Source of the DNA: Periconia sp. R9002
Lineage: Eukaryota > Ascomycota > Dothideomycetes > Pleosporales > Periconiaceae
Length of the DNA stretch: 64,000 bases
Reading direction: 5' to 3'
NCBI GenBank assembly: GCA_023627715.1
Contig: JAMAHW010000015.1
Coordinates: 1 to 64,000, forward strand
Below the pieces are notes generated by a model. That model searched no databases. It was not told the origin of the DNA and saw only the letters and a program-made list of their open reading frames with translations. How positions within the stretch are numbered: the stretch's first letter is position 1; the number at the start of each line of letters is the position of its first letter. Shown here in pieces: positions 11,511-23,814 of the stretch. Both the position numbers and the translations under genes were made by a program.

Positions 11511-14500
11511 CTAAATTGCCCCTTGCTTCCCTAACAACTTCCCCACAGCTACCGCCGATAACTCCTCAGCTGAGTGCCCCCCTAAAATCTCAAAAACAGA
11601 AATATCGACCCCCACAACCTTCAAAAACCACGTTCGCAACTCACTCGCAATGAGTGAATCAATGCCATGTAAATGCAGTGGGCGGGAAGTGTCGAACTGC
11701 TCAGGCGGTACAGAAAGAAACTTGCAGAGCTTAGAGGCAAGAATGGTGGACAGGGCCTGCGTAGCAGATTTTGTAGATGAAACAGATCGGAGGAGACTGG
11801 GTATGTCGGAGTCGAGGCTGTTGGTTTGATGAGGAGTGTTGGCGGTGGATGCAGAGGACGGTGCTGGGATAGAATGGAGGTGAGAGAAGAGCGGCTGGGT
11901 CATCCAAGACGGTTGAGTATCGCCATTTGCAGCGACTACGGAAGGGAGCTGGAGACCCGTTATTATTTGGTTGTCGTTGTGGCTACGAACGAAGTCAGAG
12001 GGATCAGGTTGACAAGTTCGGGATAGTAGGGCGAAGAGCTCGGGTTGCGACATGGGGAGGATCTGTTTCATGGAGATGACAGAATCGAGGGCGTCGCGAT
12101 TTTCGGCGAAGACGCCTTCGGAGGCCATGGCACTCAGGTTTAGCGTGGTTGCGGGCTTGCCTTGGGCGGTCCGAAACATGGCCAGCGCATCTTCGAAAGT
12201 GTTGGCTGCGGCGTAATTGGATTGGCCTTTAGAGCCAATGATACCGCTGACGGAGGACAGGATCACGAAGAAATCCAAGTCTTCCGGCAAGAGTTGGTGC
12301 AAATTCCAGGAACCAGTGACTTTGGGAAGGAGGCACACTCTCCATTGTGTTGGTGTCATGTTCGCGAATATAGAATCCTAAACATGGTTAGTGGATTCAC
12401 GCGTCATCAACCGAGTTTAATCCCATCAGCAAATTTTTGACTGGGAAAATGTTTGCACTTACTCTTAAAACCATACTTGCTTGGATGCACCCACGAATTG
12501 GCGGCATACTTTGCCTACAGAGGTTGAGGACATTCGTCAGAGCGACCGCATCAGTTATGTCGCAAGGAGGGGTGCTTATCTGCACACCAGCGTCCGAGAG
12601 CTCCTTCACAAAATCAGAGGCTGCTGCAGTATTTGCACCACTACGTCCGAGAAGAAGCAAGTTCCTTGCGCCCTTAGACACCATCCAGCGGGATATGCTG
12701 CGTCCTTGGCCTCCCAGTCCCCCAGCGATCACATACGTGTATCTCGGGTCGAACCTCAATGTGGAAGTTCGTTCGAAAACAGCCTTTTACTAGTCAGCTT
12801 TCCAGTCCATGTTGAGTTTCTGCAGTGCACTCTTACCGGAACCTTGATTTGCGGGTCGACTTCAACAACAACCTTCCCAGAGCTGTTGCCACTTTGAAGA
12901 TAACGAAAGGACTTCTCAATTTCAGCAATCGTAAATGTCTTCAATGGCTGCACAATGCTAAGAGTGCCATTCTGGAAAAGCTGCAGGATGTCGTGCAAAG
13001 CCCGTCCAACCATCTTTGGCCGCTCCATTCCCATGGCAGCAATGTCAACAGCGCTGAACGTGACATTTCGCTCGAAGTATGTCATAGGCAGCTTTCCCCT
13101 AGTGAGTATATCGCGTTTTCCAATTTCGATAAACCTCCCGTATGGGGCAATGCATTCCCACGAAGACAGGAGGCTCTGACCTGATAATGAATTCAGGACA
13201 ACATCAACACCCCGTCCATTCGTGAGGCGTTTGATACCCTCTGCAAAGGATTGGTCCCGGCTATATAAGATATGGTCCGCGGGTATATTGTATAAGTCCA
13301 TAAGAAGTTCCTTCTTTAATTCCGAGCCAACAGTAGTATAGACTGTAGCGCCACAATGCAGTGCAATCTGGATAGCAGCTTGTCCAGTCCCACCAGCTCC
13401 GGCGTGGATGAGGACAGACTCACCAGGCATCAGCCTCGCAATCTCAACAAATGCGCGATATGCAGTGACGAAGTTGGTTGCCACTGAGGCAGCCTCCACG
13501 AAAGACATGTTCTTTGGTATGAGTTCCACTAAGTCTTGCTTACATCGGACTGACCGCTGGAACCCATTCAAAATATGTGCAATGACACAGTCGCCCTTAT
13601 TCAATTGGCAATTAGAACCCACTTTCGACACAATACCCGAGACCTCAGTTCCAAATGAGCTGGCGTTGACGTGGCCCATAGCCACCAATATATCCTTGAA
13701 GTTAACACCAACGGCTTTGACTTCAACTTCCAGCTCGTCTGGCGCCAGCTGCTGACTTGAATCCTCCATCTCCTCAAAATGCAAAGACTCCAGCAGACCG
13801 GGTGAGCGGATGCGCAGGCTTAGGTTCTTGTCTCCGAATGGCGTTAGCTCTTCGTTCTTGGTGGTCATTTCGTAAACATGTCGATTGAGCTTATCGTCCT
13901 CGTAAACGCGCGGGATGCTGAGCATGCCGTCCGTCACGGTGAGCTCAGGTTCGTAGTGACCAGTTTCGATACCCTTCCAAATATCATTCAATACGGTTTT
14001 GAACAGAGTCAAATTATTACTTCGAGACTCGCTATTCAATGTAAGTGTAGTGAAAACAAGGTCGTCTCTTTCCAATCGTAGCGTCCTGGCAAGGCCAGTA
14101 GCCAAAGCATGTGTAGGGCATTCATCGGGTTGACTAGGAGTCTCGTTGATCCACAGAATACCCTTTGCCTGCATAAGAACAGCGTGCATTGACAAAAATT
14201 GTGAATCAGTCAATTGATCCAACGACGGCCAGGTGGTGTCAAAGAGAATAATGGCAAGTTCTTCACTTAGCCCTGTATTTTCGGCAGCACGCCCAAACGT
14301 TGAAAGCGTTGCCTTGGTTTCTTCTTGGATCATATCTGAGAGAGGGGTCGACAGAACTTCGTTGAATCCAATAATTAATCGGATTGGCAGTTGTGCGATG
14401 GTGGAGTGGGGTGCGACATCAATAGCTGTGGATATCATGAAGCTTGCATGATGATCCAACTTATCATAATCTCGAGACACGAAATCGGTACCGGAGAATC

Positions 14501-17500
14501 CAGTTTCGAGGAGCAGTTCGTGCCATTTCTGCTCTGTGATGAGGGGCCCGCTACTCCTATAGGGCTCGGTACTTTGCCACCAACCAGGCAAGCATCCAAA
14601 TATTATATTTCCCATAAAAGACTTCGGCTCTGTCAATTCGATAAGTAGTAACTTGCCACCTTGTTTCAATAGCTTTCTCAAAGACTTGAGTGTCACGCTT
14701 ATTGACTTTGTCGCATGGAGAACGTTGGCCGCCACCAGGACGTCATAGCAGCCCTCTTCGTATCCTTGAACTTCAGGATCGCTTTCTGCATCAAGAATTC
14801 CAAACTTTATCTTAGGATACGACGCAAAAACTTCTTCTGCTCTGGAAAGAAACGAATGCGAAACGTCCGTGAAGTCGTACCTGGAATATCGCGCCGAATA
14901 CCCATATGAGGTAGGACTCGTTAAAGAATCGAGTAGAGATCTGGTGGTAGATCCCGTACCCGCGCCAATCTCTATGATCTTCAGGGCCGGGTTTTTATGG
15001 GAGAGGAGATCGAGATAGAACTTCATTGAGTCGATGAATTTCCAAGTTTTACCAATGAGTTGGTAGTAGTCATGCAACATATCATCCTTGCTTAGCAACT
15101 CGAGGGCATCACACTCACCCCTAAGAATAGGGATTAGATGCAGTCCAAAGTGACTGTATATCTCCCCCAGTCGCCCATGCCCCTTAAGATGATAATGCAG
15201 TGTTTCGAGACTTGCATCTGGCACCACGTTCTTAGGCGCACTTTCTTTGATCCAAGAGAATTGCTTGAGTAGATGAGGTGATCTACTAGGGATGTCGCTT
15301 GGCAGCAATTCTAGCGACGCCTTAGCCATTACAGCCGAGATAAACGTCTGTAGATCACGCGAGAGGTCCACGGGGTCAGCAGATGTAGCTCTTTTGCTGT
15401 TTAGAAGGCCCCGTAGCTGATTTTGGCCCACCATAGACACGTCTGGTTTGGAGACCAGAGTGAAGCACAGTCTTCGCGGGGACTCGACAGTTGACCCAGT
15501 CGGGGCTGGAGACGCAGTCACGGCTTTGGCTTGTAGTCCTTCCACGTGAACCAGAATGCGCTTCAACTGCTTATCAAATGCGTATATCGTGGATTCGGTG
15601 GTCCGAGAGTCTTCTTGTTGAAGGGATGCATGCACTCGAATCATGGATTCAGTCCGGTTGAACACAAGGCCTGTACTAGCAATCCATATGCGGTCTATCC
15701 GTGTTGGAATCATTGTTGACATTTGAGCACTACCATCTTTCCAGACAGCTGGAAGCATCATTTGCAAAATGCCATCAAGCGTTACAGGGTGAATAATCCT
15801 CGGCGGCGCAGAGCCATCTGCGTATACGGTAATATCTCCCACCGATTGGCCCGCTTCGTCGTGGTGTACCTCATGAATAGCGCGGAATTTTTCCCCGTAA
15901 TTATACCCATGCCTGGAGAGGCGGTCGTACAAGGCCAACCTCTGCATGCTGCTTGTGCACCGCGCCAGCGCTTGATTTGCCCTGGACACAGCCGATGCCA
16001 CCGTTGCTCGAGACTCGCGGCCATTGTCTACTTGTCCGACCTTGCCATTAAAATAAAGGGGCTTGACAATTCCGCGACAAACTTCAGTTGTGAAGGTTTC
16101 CCGATAAACATAAATAGAAAATTCGTATCCAGAATGCAGGTTACCAGGCGCATCGGCTAGATTCTTTAGGCGTATATGCGTCTCAACCGCTTCTTTGTCG
16201 TCGGGAATAGTCAATCCTGTGATGAAATCAACGTCTCGCATTTCGTACCCCTCGATAGATTTGCCCAGGTCATCAGCTAGTTGAGTGGCGGCCTCCATCG
16301 CAGCGACTAGCATGCCAGCAGCAGGAAACAAGATCTCGCCATTGATCTAATCTCGTTAGACATGGAGTGAATTGCTGCTTCTAGAGACATACCTTGTGGT
16401 CGCGTACCCAAGACAGGGCCGATGTCGAGGATGAATCTAGGAAATGTCTCCACCGAGGCTCGAGCGGATTCCAATCTGTAACTGGCGCACCTAAGAAATT
16501 GTTCTGTCCGTGCTTCCTGAGTCTGATGTTTTTACTGATACGAGACTCGTTCCAATAGGCCCGAGAATGATCAAAGGGATATTCTGGCAAAAACGGAAGG
16601 GCGACAGCCTTGTCGGTGGTCGGACCCAGAAAGGTATTCACTTTCCGTATATTTACAGGGTAACCCCAGCAATGCAATTGCCCCAGCGTTTGCATTAAGG
16701 ATACTACTGCAGATTGACGGCGAATGAGCGCAGAAACATAACCGACTTTTGAGCCACCTGAAGTGGTGCTGAGTGTCTCTCTTATAGGACCCTGTAAAGT
16801 TGAATGCGGGCCTATTTCGAGCAGATGTGTAGCCTGCACCTTTTCCCGATGACTCAGGTCAATCTTCTTCGCGACATCTACACTCAATGCCTGGCAGCAA
16901 TTTTTCACGGAATCCACAAATAAAACGGGAGATACAAGATTCTGAACCCAATAGGATGGTTGACAAAGATCGGTTCCACCAACTAACTTGCCAGTTACGG
17001 ATGAGATCATTGGAATGGCTCGGTGTCTATGATCGCCCGGGGCTAGAGATCCTATCTTTTCTGTATACGCAGTGGCGATAGCTGACATATGGGGAGAATG
17101 GTACGCTACTGGTATAGACAACAGTCGATTGAAAATGCTATCTCGATCCAGCGCATCCTTGAACAATTGTATCGATGATACATCTCCGGATACGGTGACC
17201 TATGTCTCAGTACAAAAAGAGTCAGTATTAGGTAGCAGGATTATATTTACACATTGTCATTGCTGCATACAAAAGAGATGAATCTGCACTCAGGGTATAA
17301 CTCACGTTGGAGGGGCTGTTCACGCATGCGATGCAAATCATACCGTCGCACCTCTCCCGTGCAATTGTCTCGATATATATCTTTGCTGCGTCATAGGAAA
17401 GAGCCACCGATATCATGGATCCTGCAGCTTCTCCTTTCCGGATAAGTTCACTCGACAACACTCCTCTCCAATATGCTAGTTTCCACGCTGATTGGCAGGA

Positions 17501-20056
17501 TATTGCTCCACAAGCATACGCAGCTGCAATTTCGCCACTCGAATGACCAACGACAATTGAAGGCGAGACTTCGAAAGAGCGCAAGAGGTCAACAAGGGCT
17601 ATCTGAAGCATTGTACATATGGATTGTGATACTTCGGGGGTGTTGATCTTTGTCGTTGAATTTCCACCTTCAATGAAATCGGCTAATACACTCAGTCGCT
17701 CATCTCTTAACATGCCACGGAAACTTACATATGAATATGAATTTAGATCCTAGAGTTTTCATATAGGTCTCAGCCTCCAATAGACTCGTACGAAATACTG
17801 GATAAGCAAGTAGTTCCCTGCCCATATTTTGCCACTGTGCACCCTGTCCCGTAAACACGAAGCCCAACTTTGGATCGCGACTCGCCCTTGTAGGTACAGG
17901 CAGTCCTTGGAGCTTATGTATAAGTTCATGGGTAGTCCCAGCAACTGCGAAAAATCTCCAGTCTAACAAGGTTCTTCGCTCGTATAGCGTCAAGGCTAAA
18001 TCTTTGAGTAGACGTTGATCGACAGTACCAGAGTTTGTAATTGTAGAAAGATAAGACTGGTATGCTGATGAAAGTCTGTCAACACCTTGTTTGTCGGCGA
18101 CAGACCAGACAAGCAGAAAAGGTGTGGTGAGCTCGCCGTTGCCAGATTCTGAAATTTTTGAAAACCATAACTTGGTTTGTGACGGCAGTTCTAGATTGGA
18201 TGGGGGTGCTGGGACAGTGCAGTGCCGGCCGCTGAGTTTGCGCTGTGAGAAATAATGGCAAGCATCATCGAGTACGACATGTGCATTAGTACCACCAAAA
18301 CCGAATGAGTTAACAGAGGCTCTTCGCAAGCCCGATTTAGGCCATCTGACGGGATGTGTTGGAAACTATGATAGTCAGTTATGTCGACAATAGCTTCACA
18401 TAGCGGCGAAAAATATTATACAGTTACACACAAAGAAAACAAGCGGAAAGATGAAACAGAAGAGGGAAGAAGAAAGTTAAAAAAATCGTCCAAGTGTTTG
18501 TAAGCCAGCATAATGAAAGAAGTGGAACTACTCACTTCAAGATTCAAAAACTCAGCATCTATAGCATGGTTCAATGTCTTTAGGTCAGCAATGGGTGGGA
18601 TGACTCCCTTCTCAAGGACCTGGACGGCCTTAATAACACCCGCCAATCCACTCACTCCCTCTAGGTGGCCGACGTTCGCCTTAGATGCACCGCTGCATGT
18701 ACCGCACGTCAGCAGATACCTTGATTGCTGAAACAAATACAGGAAAACCCAACTTACATGAAGAGCGGATCATTCTTAGGGCGTCGAGCGCGAAAGGCCT
18801 CACCTATAGCGGTAGCTTCTATAGGATCGCCAGCGGCAGTTCCTGTACCGTGAGCCTCGATAAAATGGGTCAGCGACATGTCGAGGCCGGCGCGTCTGTA
18901 CGTTTCCTCAATCAGCTTTATTTGGGCAACCTTGCTCGGCTGAGCCAGATTAGTGCTCCCATTCTGATTTGAGCCGGAAGCGCGGATAACAGCTCGGATG
19001 GTATCGCCATCGCGAAGGGCCGCTTCTACCGGCTTGACAATTATGACACCGACGCCCTCACCGCGGGCATAACCATTTGCGCGTTCATCGAAACTATGAC
19101 AGACTCCGTCAGGAGATAAAAACCCCATATTGGATAAACCAATAGTCAGATCCAGCATGAACATGAGATTGCACCCCGTGACGATGGCCTAATGTTCTCA
19201 GGATTTGGTTGGTCGCAGGGATGAGTGCTAGACCAGGGAGGGTGGGGCAGACTTACCAGCGAGGATTCGCCTCTGCGAAGGGACTGGCAGGCCATGTCTA
19301 AGGCAACGAGACTGCTAGAGCAAGCGGTATCGATCGTCACGCTGGGGCCGGTCAGGTTGAAGAAGGTGCTGATGCGATTCGACAGCATCGACCCAGCGAA
19401 CCCTGTCGCAGCATACGTCGGCATCAGTTCGGGGTCTTTGCCAGCCAGTTGTTGATAATCCGCAGTAAAGTACCCCGTGAAGACGGCCGCGTCGGACCCG
19501 CTGATTCGGGTTATTGGAATTCCAGCTAGAAGGGATTAATTAGATGATGGATGTCTATGCAGTGCAGCTCGGTACAAGAGAGAGAGGGTCTTGGTGAACT
19601 TACCATTTTCAAGCGCTCTGTACGCTGTCTCGAGCAGCATGCGCTGCTGTGGGTCCATTGCCGCGGCCTCGGTGGCCGTGATGGCAAAGAAGGGCGCATC
19701 GAAGGCTGCTAAGTTCCGGTTCAGAAAGTAGGATTTTTGCGGGCGTATCTGTCAGATCACCAGCCTGTCAGCGATTGCCTTGTTCCATGTTGAATGGAAA
19801 CGTTTGCCTTGGTGGTTTAAATTGATGGCCTGCATACCGTTCCACGCGACGATGCATCACTACTCTGCCACGCATCCTGGTTGAATCTGTCTGCAGGCAA
19901 CGGTTTTGCCGCCGAACGACCTGACACAAGCAGATCCCAGAAGGCCTCAGGCGATGCTGCATCCGGAAAGTCGAGTGAGAAACCAATTATGGCCATGTCA
20001 CCAGCAACGGCCGGGCCCTCTGAGTGGCCATTTGCGTCTGAGAAATCCGCCGTCAT
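11511..20056 (-). CDS. Highly reducing type I polyketide synthase (KS-AT-DH-CMeT-ER-KR-ACP)
   Basis: Exons: 20056-19838, 19748-19604, 19525-19257, 19188-18758, 18692-18536, 18365-17306, 17199-16393, 16346-12837, 12783-12463, 12377-11511; about 2590 residues. KS (about 20-440) has [15 protein letters not shown] and NVGHLEG. AT (about 570-880) has FTGQGAQW and GHSSGE. DH (about 975-1280) has [10 protein letters not shown] and the DGILQ aspartate. CMeT has [11 protein letters not shown] (about 1480). ER (about 1870-2190) has [11 protein letters not shown] has GGLGGQG and SNYAAAN. ACP carries GIDSL (about 2540). All active-site residues I can locate are present, so a methylated, reduced chain is expected. 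No thioesterase, reductase or condensation domain follows. All splice phases agree except one: within exon 18365-17306, between 17749 and 17700 (early AT), the frame shifts by one base and no normal intron repairs it. This is either a real lesion or a sequence error. Confidence 0.95.
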
Positions 20057-20313
20057 TGGAATCTAGCATAGGTGTAAAGTGAGGTTTGAGGGAAAGGTAG
20101 ACCAGCAGAGAGTTGGAGAGAGTCTAGGAAGACGGGTGAAGCATCCGGCAGGTGGGTAATACCAGTATAGTCCAACCAATCGGAGGTATGCATGTTCAAG
20201 CGACGGAGGTTCCGAGGCATGAACAATGGAACCCCTCACATCGAAGTCTGTACAAGCTCTTGCGTCTGCAAGCACATGAGTCGTTACATGGTAGCGGCTG
20301 GTAAGAGGGAAAC
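20057..20313. promoter_or_regulatory. Bidirectional promoter of PKS and hydrolase
   Basis: Only 257 bp separate the two divergent start codons. On the plus strand a CCAAT box lies at 20176-20180. A CGG-N5-CCG inverted half-site pair lies at 20204-20214, and a further CGGAGG lies at 20181-20186. CGG triplets spaced this way are typical binding sites of Zn2Cys6 regulators, which usually control fungal secondary-metabolite clusters. Co-regulation of the two genes is inference from the layout. Confidence 0.5.
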
Positions 20314-21040
20314 ATGCACTTCCTATGTCTGCACGGAAAAGGCACCAACAACAAGGTATTTACACAAATACAACATGGTCACCTCAAGCATCTAATCAAC
20401 TCCCACGTAGGTATTTGAGGCGCAAACAGCGGCTCTACGCTTTGCTATCAATGATGACCGCCACACATACGACTTCGCCGAAGGAGTTATCGAAACCTCT
20501 ATAGAAGACTCAATCCGTGACATCTTCCCCTCCTCATCCAACTACTACTCCTACTTCGACCTCTCAGATTCCGCCAGCATGCTCAAGGCCCTGCGCGATG
20601 TGGAGGCTTTTATTGCCGTCGAAGGCCCTTTCGATGGAGTGATGGCCTTCTCGCAGGGCGCGGCCGTAGCAGCAACGTTGATGGTGCAGCGCCTGAAGCG
20701 CGACTCCGGGCGCGAAAGACGTAATCCCGTGTTCAAATGCGCCGTGTTTTTCGGCGCCGCGGCGCCCTGCGATCCCGTGGAACTGGAGGACCACGGACGC
20801 GTGCGGCTGCTGGACCCAGCGGCGGACGGTGAGGTTATCGAAGTGCCGACAGCGCATATCTGGGGTAGGCAAGACGCGTCGCTGCATCCGCCGCTGCTAG
20901 CGGGGCTTTGTAAGATGGAGAATAGAAATGTTTACGTACATGAAGGAGGCCATGCGATCCCTGGGTCACGGACAGATAAGGCGTTGCGGGGGAGCGTCAG
21001 GGTTGTTAAGAGGTGTATTTCCATGGCACAGTACGGCTAA
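20314..21040 (+). CDS. FSH1-family serine hydrolase, candidate PKS release enzyme (LovG-like)
   Basis: A 14-codon first exon (20314-20355; MHFLCLHGKGTN) and a 55-nt intron precede the second exon 20411-21040, giving 223 residues. LCLHG near the N-terminus, the nucleophile elbow FSQGA (Ser95), GRQD (Asp169) and EGGHAIP (His195) form the alpha/beta-hydrolase triad of the FSH1 family. Length is normal (usually 220-280). LovG (lovastatin), the brefeldin hydrolase and citrinin CtnB belong to this family and release polyketides from partner synthases. The gene is divergent from an HR-PKS that lacks a thioesterase, so trans release of the PKS product is the best guess. Family assignment is firm; the role is inferred from neighbourhood. 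Confidence 0.9.
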
Positions 21041-21300
21041 GCAGTACCAAACTAGCATCCATATGAGTAAATATCGCAAAGAGCTTTGTTAGAGTTTCGG
21101 TCTCGATCCGCATCTATCTCCATAACGATAATGTTTGGTGGACCCCTGGTGGCTCGTGGCTTGTTCTTAACCAAAAGCTTATTTGGACCACAGCTATCAT
21201 GTGTCTTTGATGATGAGTAACGCATGTAGTATGTAAAGTTTTGAAATCTTATTCTATACAGGTCCTATACATGGCTATAGCAAGCACCATGCGTGATGTC

Positions 21301-23259
21301 TCACTCAAGCATGACCTGCACACGGCGCCACATTAGGCATGAGGAGAAAAACTGCGCGACCACAAAACCGATGAGAATCCGCATCTCAAGATTGAAACTC
21401 TTGACAAACATGCCATGAACCACGGTCTGCACATCCTGCGGAAACATCGCGATGGTCGACGTCTTGCGAAATACGGCTGCTACATCTGTGGGCCCCAGTA
21501 CCGCCGGTAGAATTTTCTTGAGCCAATTGTTCCCCACGGCGGTGACGATGGCGAGAGCTGTAGCACCGCCTAAAAAGCGAAACTGCACAATGGACGCCGT
21601 AACCACAGCTTCATTCATCAGCTGACTATGTAAAGGTAAAAACATGGGAAGTGGTTACGTACCTAGGTCCCGTTTCTCCGTAACAGATGGTGCCATGAGG
21701 GTTACGACGCCAATGCCCAGGCCAAGGCCGGTTCCAGTCAGGACTTCGAAACCATAAAGCGCTTGCCAGTCCGGATTTGACGCCTTGCTTGTTGACATGA
21801 AAACAATCCCAAGGAGTTGGAATAGAGCACCAACGAAGGCGAGGTAGACCGGCGGCATGCGACGTTTCTTTGCGAGGGCTGCAACGAGACCGGCGCCGAA
21901 TTGAAGTGTTAGAGAGAAGGGAATGAGACGGATGCCAGCAGAAAGCGGTGAGGAGCCGACAGCGGCCTGGTAGCGGATAGGGATGTTGATGATGCAGCTT
22001 GTTGAGATGGCGCCGTTGAGAAATGTGTTACTGCGGTGATGGTCAGCTGCATCGATTGAGGTTGAATCACATCTTGCATCAAGCGAACGAAACTAGGGGA
22101 CAACCTACCCAAGCAATCCGAGGAGGACCCGGTTGGTGAAGAAGCGCCATGGGAACAGGGGTTCCCGCTGCACAGTTTCCTTGCTGGAATACCACTGCGA
22201 AATGAAGAAAAGAAGCCAAATGAAAACGGAGATGACGATTGGCGCCAGCACCATGGCCGACGTCCACGAGTACATGTTGGCCGCCTGTTCTAAGCCCGTT
22301 ATATGCAGCGCCATCGCAACCATCAGTAGGAAACCACCCAGAAAATCGATTCGGACAATGGAAGGTTGCTTGCGCTGGCTTGGGTTCATATGGTATGGGA
22401 AGTGGTTCGGCATGGCAACCGCGAGCAGGCAAAAGGCGACGGCGCCTCCGGGGACACTGAGATGGATAACTCGTTAGCTGCAGTCTTTTTCTTCTTCTTC
22501 CAAAGTCGAGACACATAGCGTACTTTAGCAGGAAGACCCATATCCACGAGCCATGTAAATTGATCAATCCACCGAAGATTGGACCCAGCACCATAGAAAA
22601 CCCAAATAGTGATGTGATGAGAACCTGGTAGCTAGGCCATTTGGTGGGAGGTACCATCTCAAATGCGGCTACCATCACGAGCGAGTAGACTCCGCTTCCA
22701 CCAATACCCTGGAAAGCTCTACAAACGATCCTGTGTTTGTTGGTTAGGAGGCTTGTATGCCTGCAGCAACTGTCTGGGACGACACCCACAATTGAATCAT
22801 AGTCTGCGCAGCGGCGCATCCACCCGAGAACACAGTGAAGACGGCTGTGCAGAAGAGCAACATAGTCTTACGGCCAAAGACATCGCTGAGCTTCGCCAAT
22901 ATAATCATGAAGCTTGTGTAGGTCAAGAGGTAGGCAGTGATGACCCAGCTACTTTGGCTGAAGTGCTGTAGGTCATCTGTGATGGAAACGAGCGAGGTGC
23001 TGACGATGGAGATTTCGAAATTAACGAGGAAGATATCGAGGCACAGGCTACGAAAGATTGTTGCTGCTGGTTAGCAGGTAGGATTTGTGTTTGGACTCTC
23101 GCATTCTTACCCTGCGGTCAGAAGATGCAGTCGCCATCCTGTTAGATAGGGGGAAGCCTCGTGTGCATTTGGGTCGCCAGAGGTTGGAGAAAGGTCGCTT
23201 GGTTGGTCTGTGTATTCGACAGGAGTGAGGGGAATTTTGTGGCTCTCGTTATCGCCCAT
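21301..23259 (-). CDS. MFS drug:H+ antiporter (DHA2, 14-TM type) efflux transporter
   Basis: Six exons, 23259-23111, 23047-22790, 22730-22524, 22456-22109, 22030-21663 and 21608-21301, with consistent phases, encode 545 residues. After a short hydrophilic start the protein shows LCLDIFLVNFEISIVSTSL (TM1), a loop with LAKLSDVFGRK (MFS motif A), RAFQGIGGSGVYSL and a WIWVFLLNVPGGAVAF segment (motif C region), then ten or so more hydrophobic segments. The order matches fungal DHA2 pumps such as those in toxin clusters. It lies tail-to-tail with the FSH1 hydrolase (260 bp apart), next to the PKS, so export of the polyketide or self-protection is likely. The frame is intact. Confidence 0.92.
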
Positions 23260-23814
23260 GACGGGAACGGCGAAAAACAAGCTTATGGTTCCAAGAAATA
23301 AATCCCGGACCTGACCTCAGTTGTAAGATCGGCAGTAGCGGATGTTGAAACTAAGACCCCTCAACGACCATGGGATTTAGCTGGTGACATGCCGTTGCGT
23401 GACGTACGTTGGACCCATTGAGTGTGAAGCTTACATGAGAGGCACACGGGGGCACCTACATAACTATGCATTTTCGGCATTGGGGGGTGCCGGGAATAAT
23501 TGGTGAGCGTCCAATACATGGGTATTAATCTTTGTCTTGCCCTCAAAAGTAAGCTCGGGTATTAGCATCCTCCAATGACGAGATCCCACATTTAACCGCT
23601 GCCACCGTTGGGTACGAGAGAGGCTGCGGGCACAACCGAATGCGAACGCCGTGGCTTGATCCTCCCGCTCGGGCACCTGGGCACACCCACACCGGTGATC
23701 ACCTACAGGTCGAGTCCCATCCATCGTACACCCACTTACTCTTCATACAATGGCCCTCTCTTAGCCCTCCTTGCCTCTTTGTTGCAAGGCTCTGGGTGAG
23801 TTTGCTTCGTCGAC
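23260..23814. other. Divergent intergenic region, MFS / rhodopsin-type gene
   Basis: A 555-bp shared upstream region. I see no coding signal in either strand. It should hold both promoters; no clear TATA box was spotted. Confidence 0.5.

Noticed and set aside
12437..16160. Many plus-strand ORFs of 60-145 codons
   Set aside because: They lie opposite the DH-to-KR part of the PKS and share none of its conservation; antisense shadows.
17713..17737. A 25-nt intron repairing the PKS frame
   Set aside because: The length would restore the frame and starts GTAAGT, but it is far below the usual fungal minimum of about 45 nt, so I treat the site as a frame lesion until transcripts say otherwise.
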